From: Deinococcus radiopugnans ATCC 19172
GTDB taxonomy: Bacteria > Deinococcota > Deinococci > Deinococcales > Deinococcaceae
NCBI RefSeq assembly: GCF_006335125.1
Contig: NZ_VDMO01000015.1
Coordinates: forward strand, 1-64,000
Direction: 5' to 3'
DNA length: 64,000 nt
This document shows, piece by piece, positions 42,690 to 53,997 of this stretch (position 1 is its first letter; each line of letters starts with the position of its first letter). The translations under genes and the position numbers were made by a program. Under the pieces are notes generated by a model, which saw only the letters and a program-made list of their open reading frames with translations, was not told where the DNA came from and did not search any database.

Positions 42690-43848
42690 ACGGCTCCTCC
42701 AGCCCCAGCGCCCGCGCCACCTCGCCTGCCGGACGCTTCAGGCCGCTGCGGACGTCCATGTACTCGCGGTACAGTCCCTCAAAGCTGAAGATCAAGACCG
42801 CCATGACGCCGTGATCGTCCACCTGAAGGCCCTGCACGCGAAAGCCCGCGCGCAGTTTGGGAACCAGTACGGCGTTGTTGGTGGCGTGGTGGTGACTGCG
42901 GACCAGCGCGTAGCCCCTGGCCCCCAGCGCGGCCAGCACGGGCGGCAGCAGGCGGGTGTACAGCCCCTGGCCCCGGTGCGCGGGCAGCAGCCCGGTGTTG
43001 ACCATGTAGGCCGTGCGGGCGTCCCACTGGCGGGAAGACTGCCAGCCCACCACCTGCCCGCCGTGACCGATCAGCCAGGCGTAGCGCGGCGATTCGGGCG
43101 GCTCCAGTCGGGGGGGCGTCGGCCAGTCCAGTGAAACGCTGCTGTACACGGCGTCTTCCAGCCCGGTGTAGATGTCGTAGTACACCTCGTAAGGAACGGG
43201 GCGCAGAACGTAGCCGCCGCCCAGATTGGTATCTTCGCCCTGACCCTCAGGTAGCGGAACGGCGATGGAAGGGACCGTCTCCTCCAGTGGAATGGAGGAC
43301 AAGCCCAGCCGCTGCGCCACGTCGCCCCGCGCTGCCCGCAAGCCGCTGCGGACGTGCATGGCCTCCCGATACGTGCGGTCCAGGCTGAGCGTCAGGGCCA
43401 CGTTCAGCCCGCCCTCGTACAGGTTCAGGCCCTGAATGAAGAAGCCGGCGCGCAATTTGGGAATGATGACGGCGTTGTTGGTGGCGCGGTGGTGGCTCTG
43501 GACCAACGTGTAGCCTGCGTCCCGGAAGGTGTCCAGCAGATGCGGCAACAGGCGGGTGTACAGCCCGCGCCCCTGATGCTCGGGCAGGATGCCGGTGTCG
43601 GCCATGGAGACCGTGCGTTCATCCTTCTGGTGCGCGAAACTCCAGCCGATCAGGTCCTCGCCTGTGGAGATGCCCCAGGCAAACGTTTCGCCGGGCGGCG
43701 GCGGCGCTTTGGACGGTGGATCAAAATCGTACAGCGAGCCGCCGCCGAAAATCTGGCCCTCCAGCCGGGCGCAGGCGGCGCGGTAGGTGTCCAGCGCGAT
43801 GGGCCGGGCGCGGTAGCCGCCGCCGAGGTCTAGGCCTGCCCGGTCCAC
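42688..43848 (-). CDS. Tandem GNAT-domain protein
   Basis: 386 residues with two clear copies of a GNAT acetyltransferase unit (about 5-170 and 215-380). Each has the acetyl-CoA loop LPEHQGRGLYTRLLPHLL / LPAHRGQGLYTRLLPPVL and the shared block SHHRATNNAVIIPKLRAGFFIQGLNLYE / SHHHATNNAVLVPKLRAGFRVQGLQVDD. The repeats look like an internal duplication. The GTG start overlaps the agmatine deiminase stop by 19 nt. The acceptor is unknown. Confidence 0.85.
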   Translation of the reverse strand: MDRAGLDLGGGYRARPIALDTYRAACARLEGQIFGGGSLYDFDPPSKAPPPPGETFAWGISTGEDLIGWSFAHQKDERTVSMADTGILPEHQGRGLYTRLLPHLLDTFRDAGYTLVQSHHRATNNAVIIPKLRAGFFIQGLNLYEGGLNVALTLSLDRTYREAMHVRSGLRAARGDVAQRLGLSSIPLEETVPSIAVPLPEGQGEDTNLGGGYVLRPVPYEVYYDIYTGLEDAVYSSVSLDWPTPPRLEPPESPRYAWLIGHGGQVVGWQSSRQWDARTAYMVNTGLLPAHRGQGLYTRLLPPVLAALGARGYALVRSHHHATNNAVLVPKLRAGFRVQGLQVDDHGVMAVLIFSFEGLYREYMDVRSGLKRPAGEVARALGLEEP

Positions 43849-44891
43849 ACCGTCCCCACCGGCTGCTGCTGCGTCATGCAGTGAAACGAGCCGCCGCCCT
43901 CGATAATCGCGCGGCTGTTCAGGCCGATGACCTCGCGGCCCGGAAACAGCGGGGTCAGAAGTTCCAGCGCACGGGCGTCGTTGGGATCGCCGTACTGCGG
44001 CACCACCACGAAGCCGTTGCCGATGTAGAAGTTGGCGTAGGTGGGCGGCAGGCGGCCTTCCGCCCCTTCCAGATACTCGGCAGGCAGGGGCAGTTCCACG
44101 ATGCGGAAGGGCTGGCCGTCGGCGTCGGTCATGCCCCGCAGCGCCGCCAGATTGGCCGCCATTGTCGCGTGGTTGGGGTCTGATGCGTCCGCTTCCACGC
44201 TGGTCACGATGGTGCGCTCGTCCGTAAAGCGGGTGATGGTATCGATGTGACCGTCGGTGTGGTCATTCTCCAGCCCGCCGCCCAGCCACAGCAGCTTTGT
44301 AACGCCCAGGTACTCGCGCAGCCAGTCGGCGTATTGGCCCTCGTCCAACCCCAGGTTGCGGGTGTCGGTCAGCAGGCACGAGCGGGTGGTCAGCGCCATG
44401 CCCGCGCCGCCGAGTTCCAGCGCGCCGCCCTCCAGCACCACCGGCACGTCCCAGTGGGCGGCCCCCAGGATGCGCGCCACCGCCTCCGGCACGCGGTCAT
44501 CCTCGGCCCACTCGAACTTGCCGCCCCAGGCGTTGAAACGCCAGTTGACGAGGGACACCTCGCCGGACTCACGGGTCACGAATAGCGGGCCGTTGTCCCG
44601 AATCCACACGTCGTTCAGCGGCACGTCGTGGAAGGTCACGTCGGCCCCGGCCAGCCGCTCGGCGGCGTCCTGGCGGCTCTCCGCGTCCCTGACCAGCAGG
44701 TGCACCGGCTCGAAACGGGCAATCGTCCGCACCAGTTCGGCAAATTCGCCGCGCACGGCTTCCAGGTGCCCGAACCACAGCTCGTCGCCTTGCGGCCAGC
44801 TCATCCAGGTGGCGGCGTGCGGTTCCCACTCCGGGGGCATGGCAAACCCCAGGGCGCGCGGCGTGACATCGGTGGCGGAGAGGTGCGTCAT
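43830..44891 (-). CDS. aguA: Agmatine deiminase
   Basis: 353 residues; agmatine to N-carbamoylputrescine. The peptidyl-arginine-deiminase-like fold shows MPPEWEPHAATWMSWP, DVWIRDNGPLFV, WGGKFEWAEDDRVP, VLEGGALE and NDHTDGHIDT. The catalytic cysteine is in GGGSFHCMTQQQP near the C terminus. It is in operon with the downstream tandem GNAT gene by overlap. Confidence 0.93.
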   Translation of the reverse strand: MTHLSATDVTPRALGFAMPPEWEPHAATWMSWPQGDELWFGHLEAVRGEFAELVRTIARFEPVHLLVRDAESRQDAAERLAGADVTFHDVPLNDVWIRDNGPLFVTRESGEVSLVNWRFNAWGGKFEWAEDDRVPEAVARILGAAHWDVPVVLEGGALELGGAGMALTTRSCLLTDTRNLGLDEGQYADWLREYLGVTKLLWLGGGLENDHTDGHIDTITRFTDERTIVTSVEADASDPNHATMAANLAALRGMTDADGQPFRIVELPLPAEYLEGAEGRLPPTYANFYIGNGFVVVPQYGDPNDARALELLTPLFPGREVIGLNSRAIIEGGGSFHCMTQQQPVGTVWTGQA

Positions 44892-44897
44892 CCCCCC

Positions 44898-44903
44898 AGT
44901 GTA
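44898..44903 (-). promoter_or_regulatory. Leaderless -10 for agmatine deiminase
   Basis: TACACT on the minus strand, 6 nt before the ATG at 44891. Confidence 0.5.
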
Positions 44904-44914
44904 GGGCGGGGGGT

Positions 44915-46348
44915 TCAGGGTGTGGCTTGCAGGGTCTGGCCCAGCTTCCCGGCCACAAAAGCTTTCAGCGCGGCGGCGTCGTTGTCCAGCAGGGTGAAGT
45001 GGCGCGGCAACGCCTCGATGCCCTTGAAGCGCTGGGGGCGCGGCGGCGTGCGGCCCACGGCCTCCTGCACGGTGGCCTCGAACTTGGCGGGCAGGGCGGT
45101 TTCCAGGCAGACCATCGGCACCCCGGCCCGCGCGTACTGTTCGCCCACCCGCAGGCCGTCGGCGGTGTGAGGATCAATCAGGCGGCCGAAGCGCTCGTCG
45201 GCGCGGCGGATGGTCTCCAGGCGCTCGGCGTGACTGCTGCGCCCGCCCACCAGACCGCTGGCCCGCACCGCCTCCCAGTGGGCCGTGCCGCGCAGATCGA
45301 CGGGGCGCGAGCCTCCCACCTCGGCCCACCACGCGCGGGTCTGCACGCCGTCGGCCCCCGCGATCAGGTACAGGTAGCGCTCGAAATTGGACGCCTTGCC
45401 GATGTCCATGCTGGGGCTGGAGGTCTGCGCCACCTGCGCCGAACGCCGCACCCGGTAGACCCCGGTGGAAAAGAATTCATGAAGCACGTCGTTCTCGTTG
45501 CTGGCGACGGCCAGTTGCCCGATGGGCAGGCCCATCTGCTTTGCCAGGTACCCGGCAAACACGTTCCCGAAATTGCCGGACGGCACGCTGAAATCCATCG
45601 GCTGCCCGGCGGGCAGGTTCAGTGCAAGGTACGCCTTGAAGTAGTACACCGCCTGCGCCAGCACCCGCGCCCAGTTGATCGAGTTCACGGCCCCGATGGT
45701 GTACCGGGCCTTGAACTCGGCGTCGGCATTGACCTCTTTCACCAGATCCTGGCAGTCGTCGAACACGCCCCGCACGGCGATGTTGAAGACATTCGGCTCA
45801 TCGAGGCTGAACATCTGCGCCTGCTGAAACGCGCTCATGCGCCCGTGCGGCGAGAGCATGAACACGTTGACGCGGGCCTTGCCGCGCATGGCGTATTCCG
45901 CCGCCGAACCGGTGTCGCCCGACGTGGCGCCCAGGATGTTCAGCCGCTCGCCGCGCCGCTCCAGCACGTACTCGAACACGTGGCCCAGAAACTGCATGGC
46001 GATGTCCTTGAAGGCCAGCGAGGGACCGTTGGACAGTTCCAGCAGGAACAGCCCCGAGTCGCCCAGCGGCGTCAGCGGGGTGATGTCGGCGCTGTGAAAC
46101 ACGTCCGGGTGGTAGGTGGCCCGCAGCAGGGCGCGCAGGTCACTCTCCGGGATGTCGTCGATGTAGGGGCGCATCACCGCGTACGCCAGGTCGGCGTAGT
46201 CCAGGCCGCGCAATCCCTCCAGCTCATCCGCGCTGAACGTGGGAATGCGTTCCGGCATGGCGAGGCCGCCGTCCGGGGCCAGGCCCATCAGCAGCACCTC
46301 CGAAAAGCCCCCTAGATCACGCCGGCCGCGAGTCGACACGTACTTCAT
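44915..46348 (-). CDS. thrC: Threonine synthase
   Basis: 477 residues; PLP enzyme converting O-phosphohomoserine to threonine. The N-terminal opening KYVSTRG is typical; the PLP lysine is in SLAFKDIAMQFLG, and GATSGDTGSAAEYAMRGK supplies the phosphate loop. SVPSGNFGNVFAGYLAKQMGLP is conserved. Length matches the longer (fungal/enterobacterial-type) class. Confidence 0.95.
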   Translation of the reverse strand: MKYVSTRGRRDLGGFSEVLLMGLAPDGGLAMPERIPTFSADELEGLRGLDYADLAYAVMRPYIDDIPESDLRALLRATYHPDVFHSADITPLTPLGDSGLFLLELSNGPSLAFKDIAMQFLGHVFEYVLERRGERLNILGATSGDTGSAAEYAMRGKARVNVFMLSPHGRMSAFQQAQMFSLDEPNVFNIAVRGVFDDCQDLVKEVNADAEFKARYTIGAVNSINWARVLAQAVYYFKAYLALNLPAGQPMDFSVPSGNFGNVFAGYLAKQMGLPIGQLAVASNENDVLHEFFSTGVYRVRRSAQVAQTSSPSMDIGKASNFERYLYLIAGADGVQTRAWWAEVGGSRPVDLRGTAHWEAVRASGLVGGRSSHAERLETIRRADERFGRLIDPHTADGLRVGEQYARAGVPMVCLETALPAKFEATVQEAVGRTPPRPQRFKGIEALPRHFTLLDNDAAALKAFVAGKLGQTLQATP

Positions 46349-46354
46349 GCGGCC

Positions 46355-46360
46355 ACTGTA
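46355..46360 (-). promoter_or_regulatory. Leaderless -10 for thrC
   Basis: TACAGT on the minus strand, 6 nt before the ATG at 46348. Confidence 0.5.
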
Positions 46361-46432
46361 GCGAGTGCGGTCTGGGGCGGTGCGGCGGGGACTAGGGGAG
46401 GGGCAGGCCCGCGTCCACCGTCGCTTGACAGA

Positions 46433-46771
46433 TTACTTCCCCACCTCGAAGGTCAGCCGCTGGGGTGAGCCGCTTTCCCGCCGCGTGGCCGCCTTCAGGG
46501 TCACCCTGCCCGCCGCCGTCTGGACGGGCACACCCGGCAGGTAGACCGTGTACAGCCGCGCGGAGGTTCCCCTCACCACGAACAGGCTGGCCTTCACGTT
46601 GCCCGCCATGACGCAGATGGCGGTCAGCGGGCAGCGGCTGTCGGTGACACGCAGCAGCGTGACTTTCGCGCCGTTCAGCGCCGCGCTCTGGCCCGCCCCC
46701 AGCGTCACCGAAGAGGCGGAGGCGGCGGGCAGGGTCGCCAGGGTCAGCGTGAGCAGCAGCGTTCTGAACAT
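46433..46771 (-). CDS. Small secreted protein with a DSRCP-type cysteine pair
   Basis: 112 residues. A signal peptide (1 to about 18, cleavage after ASA) is followed by a beta-sandwich-like domain carrying VTDSRCPLTAICVMAGNVKASLFV, a cysteine motif seen in many small exported proteins of unknown function. The ATG at 46771 is the first start with a signal peptide. Confidence 0.65.
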   Translation of the reverse strand: MFRTLLLTLTLATLPAASASSVTLGAGQSAALNGAKVTLLRVTDSRCPLTAICVMAGNVKASLFVVRGTSARLYTVYLPGVPVQTAAGRVTLKAATRRESGSPQRLTFEVGK

Positions 46772-46809
46772 GTTGCCAAGTACGTGTGTCGGTGGCTGTG
46801 GGTTGCGCT

Positions 46810-47082
46810 TCAGCCCAGCAGACCCGGCAGGTCCTCGACATTCGCCAGGGCGCGGAAGTGCGCGGCCTTTTCCGGCAGACCCATCTGCTCGTAGCAGCCC
46901 GACAGCTTCAGGGCGAAGAACTGCACCGCCTGGCAGTCCTGGCGGCACTCGGCGGCCTCCAGACAGGCGCGGTAGTGCTGCACGGCCAGGTGGTACTGGG
47001 CGGCCCCGGCGGCCTGTTCGGCGCGACAGTGACTCATGCGCAGGGACACGATGTCGTTCAATACCCGGCTCACGGCGGTCAT
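46810..47082 (-). CDS. Small helical (TPR-like) protein
   Basis: 90 residues, mostly amphipathic helices (AAGAAQYHLAVQHYRACLEAAECRQDCQAVQFFALKLSGCYEQMGLPEKAAHFRALA), with the Ala/Tyr/Leu spacing of a short tetratricopeptide pair. TAAACT lies 7 nt before the ATG. Function is not known. Confidence 0.6.
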   Translation of the reverse strand: MTAVSRVLNDIVSLRMSHCRAEQAAGAAQYHLAVQHYRACLEAAECRQDCQAVQFFALKLSGCYEQMGLPEKAAHFRALANVEDLPGLLG

Positions 47083-47089
47083 GTCTGGC

Positions 47090-47095
47090 AGTTTA
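47090..47095 (-). promoter_or_regulatory. Leaderless -10 for the small helical protein
   Basis: TAAACT on the minus strand, 7 nt before the ATG at 47082. Confidence 0.5.
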
Positions 47096-47235
47096 AGCAG
47101 AGGAGGGGCCGCATGAATGAAAGATGAAGCAGGTTTCGAGGCGTGAAATGTGCGTGTTCAACGTTGTTTTTCGTGTCTGGGTTAAACATCACGGGTGCAT
47201 TTCTGTTCTGGCTGTATTGAACTGAGTATGAATAG

Positions 47236-47300
47236 CACTTCCCTCAAAGGAAGTGAGGTGCTGACGAGGCGTAAAGCCTGTTCAGGTCGTCAGCCACTCA
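47236..47300. other. Structured intergenic element near the rnb 3' end
   Basis: CACTTCC (47236-47242) pairs with GGAAGTG (47249-47255). A second, longer stem pairs 47254-47267 with 47287-47300 (12 of 14) and encloses a GGC/GCC mini-hairpin (47268-47278). The two stems overlap at 47254-47255, so they could be alternatives. No T-run follows on either strand. Confidence 0.4.
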
Positions 47301-47325
47301 TTCGGGGCGCGGGTGGGATGAACCC

Positions 47326-48708
47326 TTAAACGGTGCGGGCGCGCATGCTCAGGGCAGGCAGATTCACGTCCACCAGCCGGACCTTCAGCACCGTGCCCAC
47401 CGGCGCGGGTGTGCTGAGGGGCAGATCGTAGGCCAGTTCGGGAATCAATAGGGTGGCCTGCGGACCTCGGCGGTCCACCACCACCGCTTCCCACTCGCGC
47501 TCCGGCTGGGTGGCGGCGTAGCGCAGGGTGTGGTGCTTGCGGCTCAGGCGCTCGGCCTGTCGGGTGGCGTCGGCGTTCAGGGTGGCCTGGGCGATGTGGG
47601 CGGCCACCACCTTGCCGTCCAGGGGTTCCCGGCCCGTCAGCGCGGCGCGCAGTTGCTGGTGCACCACCAGGTCCAGGTAGCGCCGCATGGGGCTGGTGGC
47701 CTGGGCGTACAGGTCCAGGCCCATGCCCGAATGCGGCCCCGGCGACGGCTGGAAGCGGGTGCGGGCCAGCGTCTTGCGCCGCGCCCACTGCGCCCCCAGC
47801 CCATCGCCGCGCACCTCGCGGCTGGGGTCGGCCTGCGTGGCAAACGGCAGCGGGATGTCGTGGTCGTCGGCATAGATGGCGGCGGCCCAGCCGGCCAGCG
47901 TCATGCACTCCTGCACCACGAAGCGCATCTCGGGCTTGGGCAGTGGGGTCACAGTCGCGCCGTGCTCGTCGGCCCTGATCTTCACTTCGGGCAGATCGAT
48001 GGACAGCGCCCCCTCGGAATCGCGCAGTTCCTTGCTGGCGCGGGCCAGTCTCGCCAGGGTCACGAAGGGTTCCTCGCCCGCCTCCAGCCGCGCCTGGGCG
48101 CCCAGGTACGTCAGGCGCGTGATTCGCACGGTGGTCAGCGCCACGTCCACGGCGTCGGCGTTGCCGTCGGCGTCCAGATCCAGCGAGATCGACAGCGCGG
48201 GCATGGTCTCGTGCAGGCCCAGCCCGGTTTTTTCCACCAGGGCGTCGGGCAACATGCCAATCGTCTGGTCCGGCAGGTACAGCGTGGCGCCGCGTGCGCG
48301 GGCCTCCAGGTCCAGTTCACTGTCCGGCGGCACCAGCGCGGCCACGTCCGAGACATGCACCCACAGGCGCGTCAGCCCGCCGGGCAGCGCCTCGATGCCG
48401 ATGGCGTCGTCCGGGTCGCGGTTGCCCTCGTCGTCGATGGCGTAGGCGGGCAGGTGGCTCAGGTCCAGCCGCTGCTCCGGAGCAAAGTCAGGGACGTCCA
48501 GCGTCAGGTGCGTCAGCGACGCGCCCAGGCGGTCGGCATAGGGCGTCCTGGCCTCGTTCCACACGCCCAGGCGCAGCAGCAGGGTGTGGGCCGATTCCGG
48601 CGTTTCGGGCAGCTTCAGGTCGCGCAGGGTGCGGCTCTTTTCCGCCTTGCCACGCGCCAGCAACTCCACTTCGGTGCGCTGGGCGGGAGTGAGTTCGGGC
48701 AACGTCAT
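47326..48708 (-). CDS. RNase II family exoribonuclease (RNB domain)
   Basis: 460 residues. The RNB catalytic core begins YAIDDEGNRDPDDAIGIEALPGGLTRLWVHVSDVAALV, holding the metal Asp cluster, and ends with ATSPMRRYLDLVVHQQL. It is shorter than E. coli RNase II because the N-terminal cold-shock domains are reduced, as in the Deinococcus type. A C-terminal S1-like strand set (LKVRLVDVNLPALSMR) is present. It digests single-stranded RNA 3' to 5'. Confidence 0.93.
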   Translation of the reverse strand: MTLPELTPAQRTEVELLARGKAEKSRTLRDLKLPETPESAHTLLLRLGVWNEARTPYADRLGASLTHLTLDVPDFAPEQRLDLSHLPAYAIDDEGNRDPDDAIGIEALPGGLTRLWVHVSDVAALVPPDSELDLEARARGATLYLPDQTIGMLPDALVEKTGLGLHETMPALSISLDLDADGNADAVDVALTTVRITRLTYLGAQARLEAGEEPFVTLARLARASKELRDSEGALSIDLPEVKIRADEHGATVTPLPKPEMRFVVQECMTLAGWAAAIYADDHDIPLPFATQADPSREVRGDGLGAQWARRKTLARTRFQPSPGPHSGMGLDLYAQATSPMRRYLDLVVHQQLRAALTGREPLDGKVVAAHIAQATLNADATRQAERLSRKHHTLRYAATQPEREWEAVVVDRRGPQATLLIPELAYDLPLSTPAPVGTVLKVRLVDVNLPALSMRARTV

Positions 48709-48715
48709 GGCCCCA

Positions 48716-48721
48716 AGGATA
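48716..48721 (-). promoter_or_regulatory. Leaderless -10 for the RNase II gene
   Basis: TATCCT on the minus strand, 7 nt before the ATG at 48708. Confidence 0.5.
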
Positions 48722-48899
48722 GGGGAGAGGAAGGACCGACGCGCGACGGATGGCTCCCGCGCTGCGGCTTTTGCGATTTGAGAATGACTGAATAGAAGGT
48801 CCGATTTAGCAGGTGCGGTTTATGGATGCTCCGGCCATTTAATTTTCCCCGTGTCAGACGGCCTGGAATACCAAGTGAAAATAGGATCGTAAAACCCGT

Positions 48900-48929
48900 A
48901 TTGACATTCTGCTAAATTTATGTTTCTAT
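48900..48929 (+). promoter_or_regulatory. Sigma-70-type promoter of the NGGN-repeat operon
   Basis: TTGACA (48900-48905) and TCTATT with 18-nt spacing (48924-48929) in AT-rich DNA about 20 nt before the gene. The -35 is consensus; the -10 matches four of six. Confidence 0.5.
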
Positions 48930-48947
48930 TTGTCCAAGGAGACGGAT

Positions 48948-49823
48948 ATGAATGAACAGCAACAGCCCGCCGAGGATTTCCGTTCGCAGGTTCAGCGTCT
49001 GGTGGCCGAGGGCAAACTCACCGCCGAGGAAGCCGCCGGGCTGCTGGAGGGCACCCCCGCCGAGGCCCCTGAAGCCCTGATGCCCGCCCCCACCGCTCAG
49101 CAAGGCAGCGCGGGCGAGATTCCGCCGGACCTTGTGCTCAAGGTCAGCGGGTACACCCTGACGGTGCTGCATGACGTTTCGCTGGACACGCCACGGCTGA
49201 GTGCCAACGAGGACGGCGTGCTGCGCCTGACCGGCACGCCGCAGGGCTGGCAGGTTCAGCGTGTGGATCATTTCGGGGGCCACTGGGGCAGCGTCAAGGC
49301 GATTCTCTCGCTGCCGTTTCTGCCCCGGCAGGTGCGGGCCACCGTGGAGGGCGGCAACCTGACCCTGCCCGATGCGGGCGGCGAGATGACGGCGCAGATC
49401 AACGGCGGCAACATCCGCATGGGCCGCGCCGCGAGTCTGGACGCCGAGGTCAACGGCGGCAACCTGACCGCCACCGAGATCGGCGGCCCCACCCGGCTGG
49501 GCGTCAACGGCGGCAACCTGACCCTGACCGGCGCGCACAGCCTGAACGCCAGCGTCAACGGCGGCAACCTGAAATGGGCCGGCGTGCTGGCGGGCGGCCA
49601 CCACCGCCTGGAGGTCAACGCGGGCAACGCCACCCTGCACCTGCAACCCGGCACCAGCCTGCGCGTGGACGCCGACGTCACCGTGGGTGCGTTCAAGGCC
49701 GACTTTGCCACCAGCAAGAGCGGCAGCTTCATGAACACCCGCCACGCCGGACAACTGGGCAGCGGCGAGGCCACGCTGTCGTGCCGGGTGGCCGCCGGTC
49801 AGGTCAAGCTGCTCACCGAATAA
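48948..49823 (+). CDS. SHOCT-like / DUF4097-type repeat protein with NGGN repeats
   Basis: 291 residues. Residues 10-40 (RSQVQRLVAEGKLTAEEAAGLLEG) look like a short helical oligomerisation motif of the SHOCT kind. Residues about 130-240 contain six loops of the form V/INGGN (EGGNLTL, NGGNIRM, NGGNLTA, NGGNLTL, NGGNLKW, NAGNATL), typical of a right-handed beta-solenoid such as DUF4097. The ATG at 48948 has AAGGAG 6 nt upstream. Two more genes follow on the same strand; a role in envelope stress is only a guess. Confidence 0.7.
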   Translation: MNEQQQPAEDFRSQVQRLVAEGKLTAEEAAGLLEGTPAEAPEALMPAPTAQQGSAGEIPPDLVLKVSGYTLTVLHDVSLDTPRLSANEDGVLRLTGTPQGWQVQRVDHFGGHWGSVKAILSLPFLPRQVRATVEGGNLTLPDAGGEMTAQINGGNIRMGRAASLDAEVNGGNLTATEIGGPTRLGVNGGNLTLTGAHSLNASVNGGNLKWAGVLAGGHHRLEVNAGNATLHLQPGTSLRVDADVTVGAFKADFATSKSGSFMNTRHAGQLGSGEATLSCRVAAGQVKLLTE

Positions 49824-49884
49824 CAGCTCCTTGCCCCTCGCCCAGCCGCCCCCCGCCTGCTCCCACGTCCCTGGAGGATTCAAG

Positions 49885-50241
49885 ATGAGTGTGACCTCTG
49901 CTTCCCGTTCCGACCGTACTGCGCTAGCCCAGTCCGGCGCTGCCCAGCCCCGCCGTGCCCAGCGTCCGGCCGGCCCCGCTGCGAAGGGCTACCGCGTGAT
50001 TCGCCCCGCGCTGCCTGTGGCTGCGGCGCCGGAGGCAGGACTGGCCGCCCGGTTGTGGCAGCGTCTGTGCGCCGCGCTGCGGGTGACGCCGGAGCAGTGG
50101 GCCGCCCATCAACTGGCCCGCCAGACACACCTGGACGTGGGGCAGCGGGTGGTGGTGCTTTCGGGAGGCCAGCCGGTGCTGATGACGCCGCCGATTCCGG
50201 CCACCACCGGCCGCCGCGCCGCGCAGCCGGATCTGGCGTGA
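49885..50241 (+). CDS. Hypothetical protein in the NGGN operon
   Basis: 118 residues, Ala/Arg/Pro-rich, low in complexity, with one possible helix (ARLWQRLCAALRVTPEQWAAHQLARQ). AGGA lies 6 nt before the ATG. No family was recognised; it may be an adaptor between its neighbours. Confidence 0.5.
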   Translation: MSVTSASRSDRTALAQSGAAQPRRAQRPAGPAAKGYRVIRPALPVAAAPEAGLAARLWQRLCAALRVTPEQWAAHQLARQTHLDVGQRVVVLSGGQPVLMTPPIPATTGRRAAQPDLA

Positions 50242-50278
50242 CCGCTTCTCCCGAGAACTATCCCAAGAAAGAGGCCCT

Positions 50279-50953
50279 ATGAAAGAGAAAGTGAAACGCA
50301 TCCTGGATCTGGTGCGCGCGGGGCGCCTGAATCTGGAAGACGCCGGGCCGCTGCTGGCCGCCCTGAGCGCCAAGCTGGCCCTGACCGACAGTGACCGCGA
50401 ACTGATCGACTCGCTGCTTAAGCGCGAGGAACTCGACACCGGACAGGTGGCCGAACACCTGCTGTTGCTGCGCGGCGTGCGTGATACCCCGCCCGCCCCA
50501 CCCCGCCCCCCTCAGCCGCCCGGATTCGGCCCGGAAGGCAGCCAGCGCGGACCGGCCTGGACCTGGGAGTCCGGCCCCCGTGCCCGTTCGGGAAGAGGAG
50601 GGATCGAGGGAATGGTCGACCGCATTACAGAGACCGTGGAACGCGCCGTTGAGGGCGTGGTGGAGGGAACGAAATCCGGCTTCGAGCAGCATGAGAAGGC
50701 CCGCACCGGTTCGGCGCGCATTCTGCGGATTCAGGTGGAGTCCTCGGCAGGCGACGAGTACAACGCCAACCTGCCGGTCAGCCTCGCGCCGCATCTGCAC
50801 AGGCTGATTCCGCCGCACGGCATCCGCGCGCTGGAGAGTGCCGGATTCAGTCTGGAGACCCTGCAACTGCTGATCGAATCGGACCCGCCCCCCGGCGAGC
50901 TGATCAGCGCCGAGGACAGCGCGGGCAACGAGGTCCACATCTCACTGAAATGA
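50279..50953 (+). CDS. Hypothetical protein with SHOCT-like N terminus, NGGN operon
   Basis: 224 residues. The N-terminal 70 residues (VKRILDLVRAGRLNLEDAGPLLAALSAKLALTDSDRELIDSLLKREELDTGQVAEHLLLLRG) are helical repeats like the first gene's motif. Pro-rich middle (70-110), then a beta-rich C-terminal domain. No membrane segment. AAAGAGG lies upstream. It is followed by a strong terminator, closing the three-gene operon. Confidence 0.6.
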   Translation: MKEKVKRILDLVRAGRLNLEDAGPLLAALSAKLALTDSDRELIDSLLKREELDTGQVAEHLLLLRGVRDTPPAPPRPPQPPGFGPEGSQRGPAWTWESGPRARSGRGGIEGMVDRITETVERAVEGVVEGTKSGFEQHEKARTGSARILRIQVESSAGDEYNANLPVSLAPHLHRLIPPHGIRALESAGFSLETLQLLIESDPPPGELISAEDSAGNEVHISLK

Positions 50954-50983
50954 CAGCGCTGACCTCGCCCGTCCGCACCACAG

Positions 50984-51030
50984 CGCTTGCGCCCGAGAAT
51001 ATGTTTTCTCGGGCGCAAGCGTTGTTTGTT
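50984..51030 (+). terminator. Strong intrinsic terminator of the NGGN operon
   Basis: The 16-bp perfect stem CGCTTGCGCCCGAGAA (50984-50999) pairs with 51006-51021 around a 6-nt loop, followed by TTGTTTGTT. Confidence 0.8.
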
Positions 51031-51059
51031 GCTGAAGGTCTTCGTGTCAGCGGGAGGTG

Positions 51060-51201
51060 ATACGGATTCCGTTTGTTTCGTGTGGAAATCGGAGCTGTCC
51101 CGATTTTCACACTCCACGTCCGGAACCCGTTTTTCTTCTGCTCGCTTCGCTCGGATTTCCAAGTGTTTTTCAACACCTTTCAACCGGAATCGGAGTCCGT
51201 A

Positions 51202-51202
<1 letters not shown>
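51060..51202. repeat. Structured repeat, copy 1 (SNR-like), abutting the alaS stop
   Basis: 143 bp with ends ATACGGATTCCG and CGGAGTCCGTAT (inverted, 11 of 12). A hairpin pairs 51080-51092 with 51100-51112, and another GTGTT/AACAC at 51163-51176. The copies at 60142-60276 and 62492-62627 share sequence and structure. The last base is the final A of the alaS stop codon on the minus strand. Confidence 0.85.
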
Positions 51203-53883
<2,681 letters not shown>

Positions 53884-53890
53884 AGTGGGG

Positions 53891-53896
53891 AGTTTA
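53891..53896 (-). promoter_or_regulatory. Leaderless -10 for alaS
   Basis: TAAACT on the minus strand, 7 nt before the ATG at 53883. Confidence 0.5.
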
Positions 53897-53997
53897 GCGC
53901 GGGGGCTGGGGGTGAAAAGGGCGCGCGTGGAGTGGCTGGGCATGGGCAATTCACCGCCGCCTCACCTCGCATCAGCCTGGGTCAAGCACGCTGGGGC

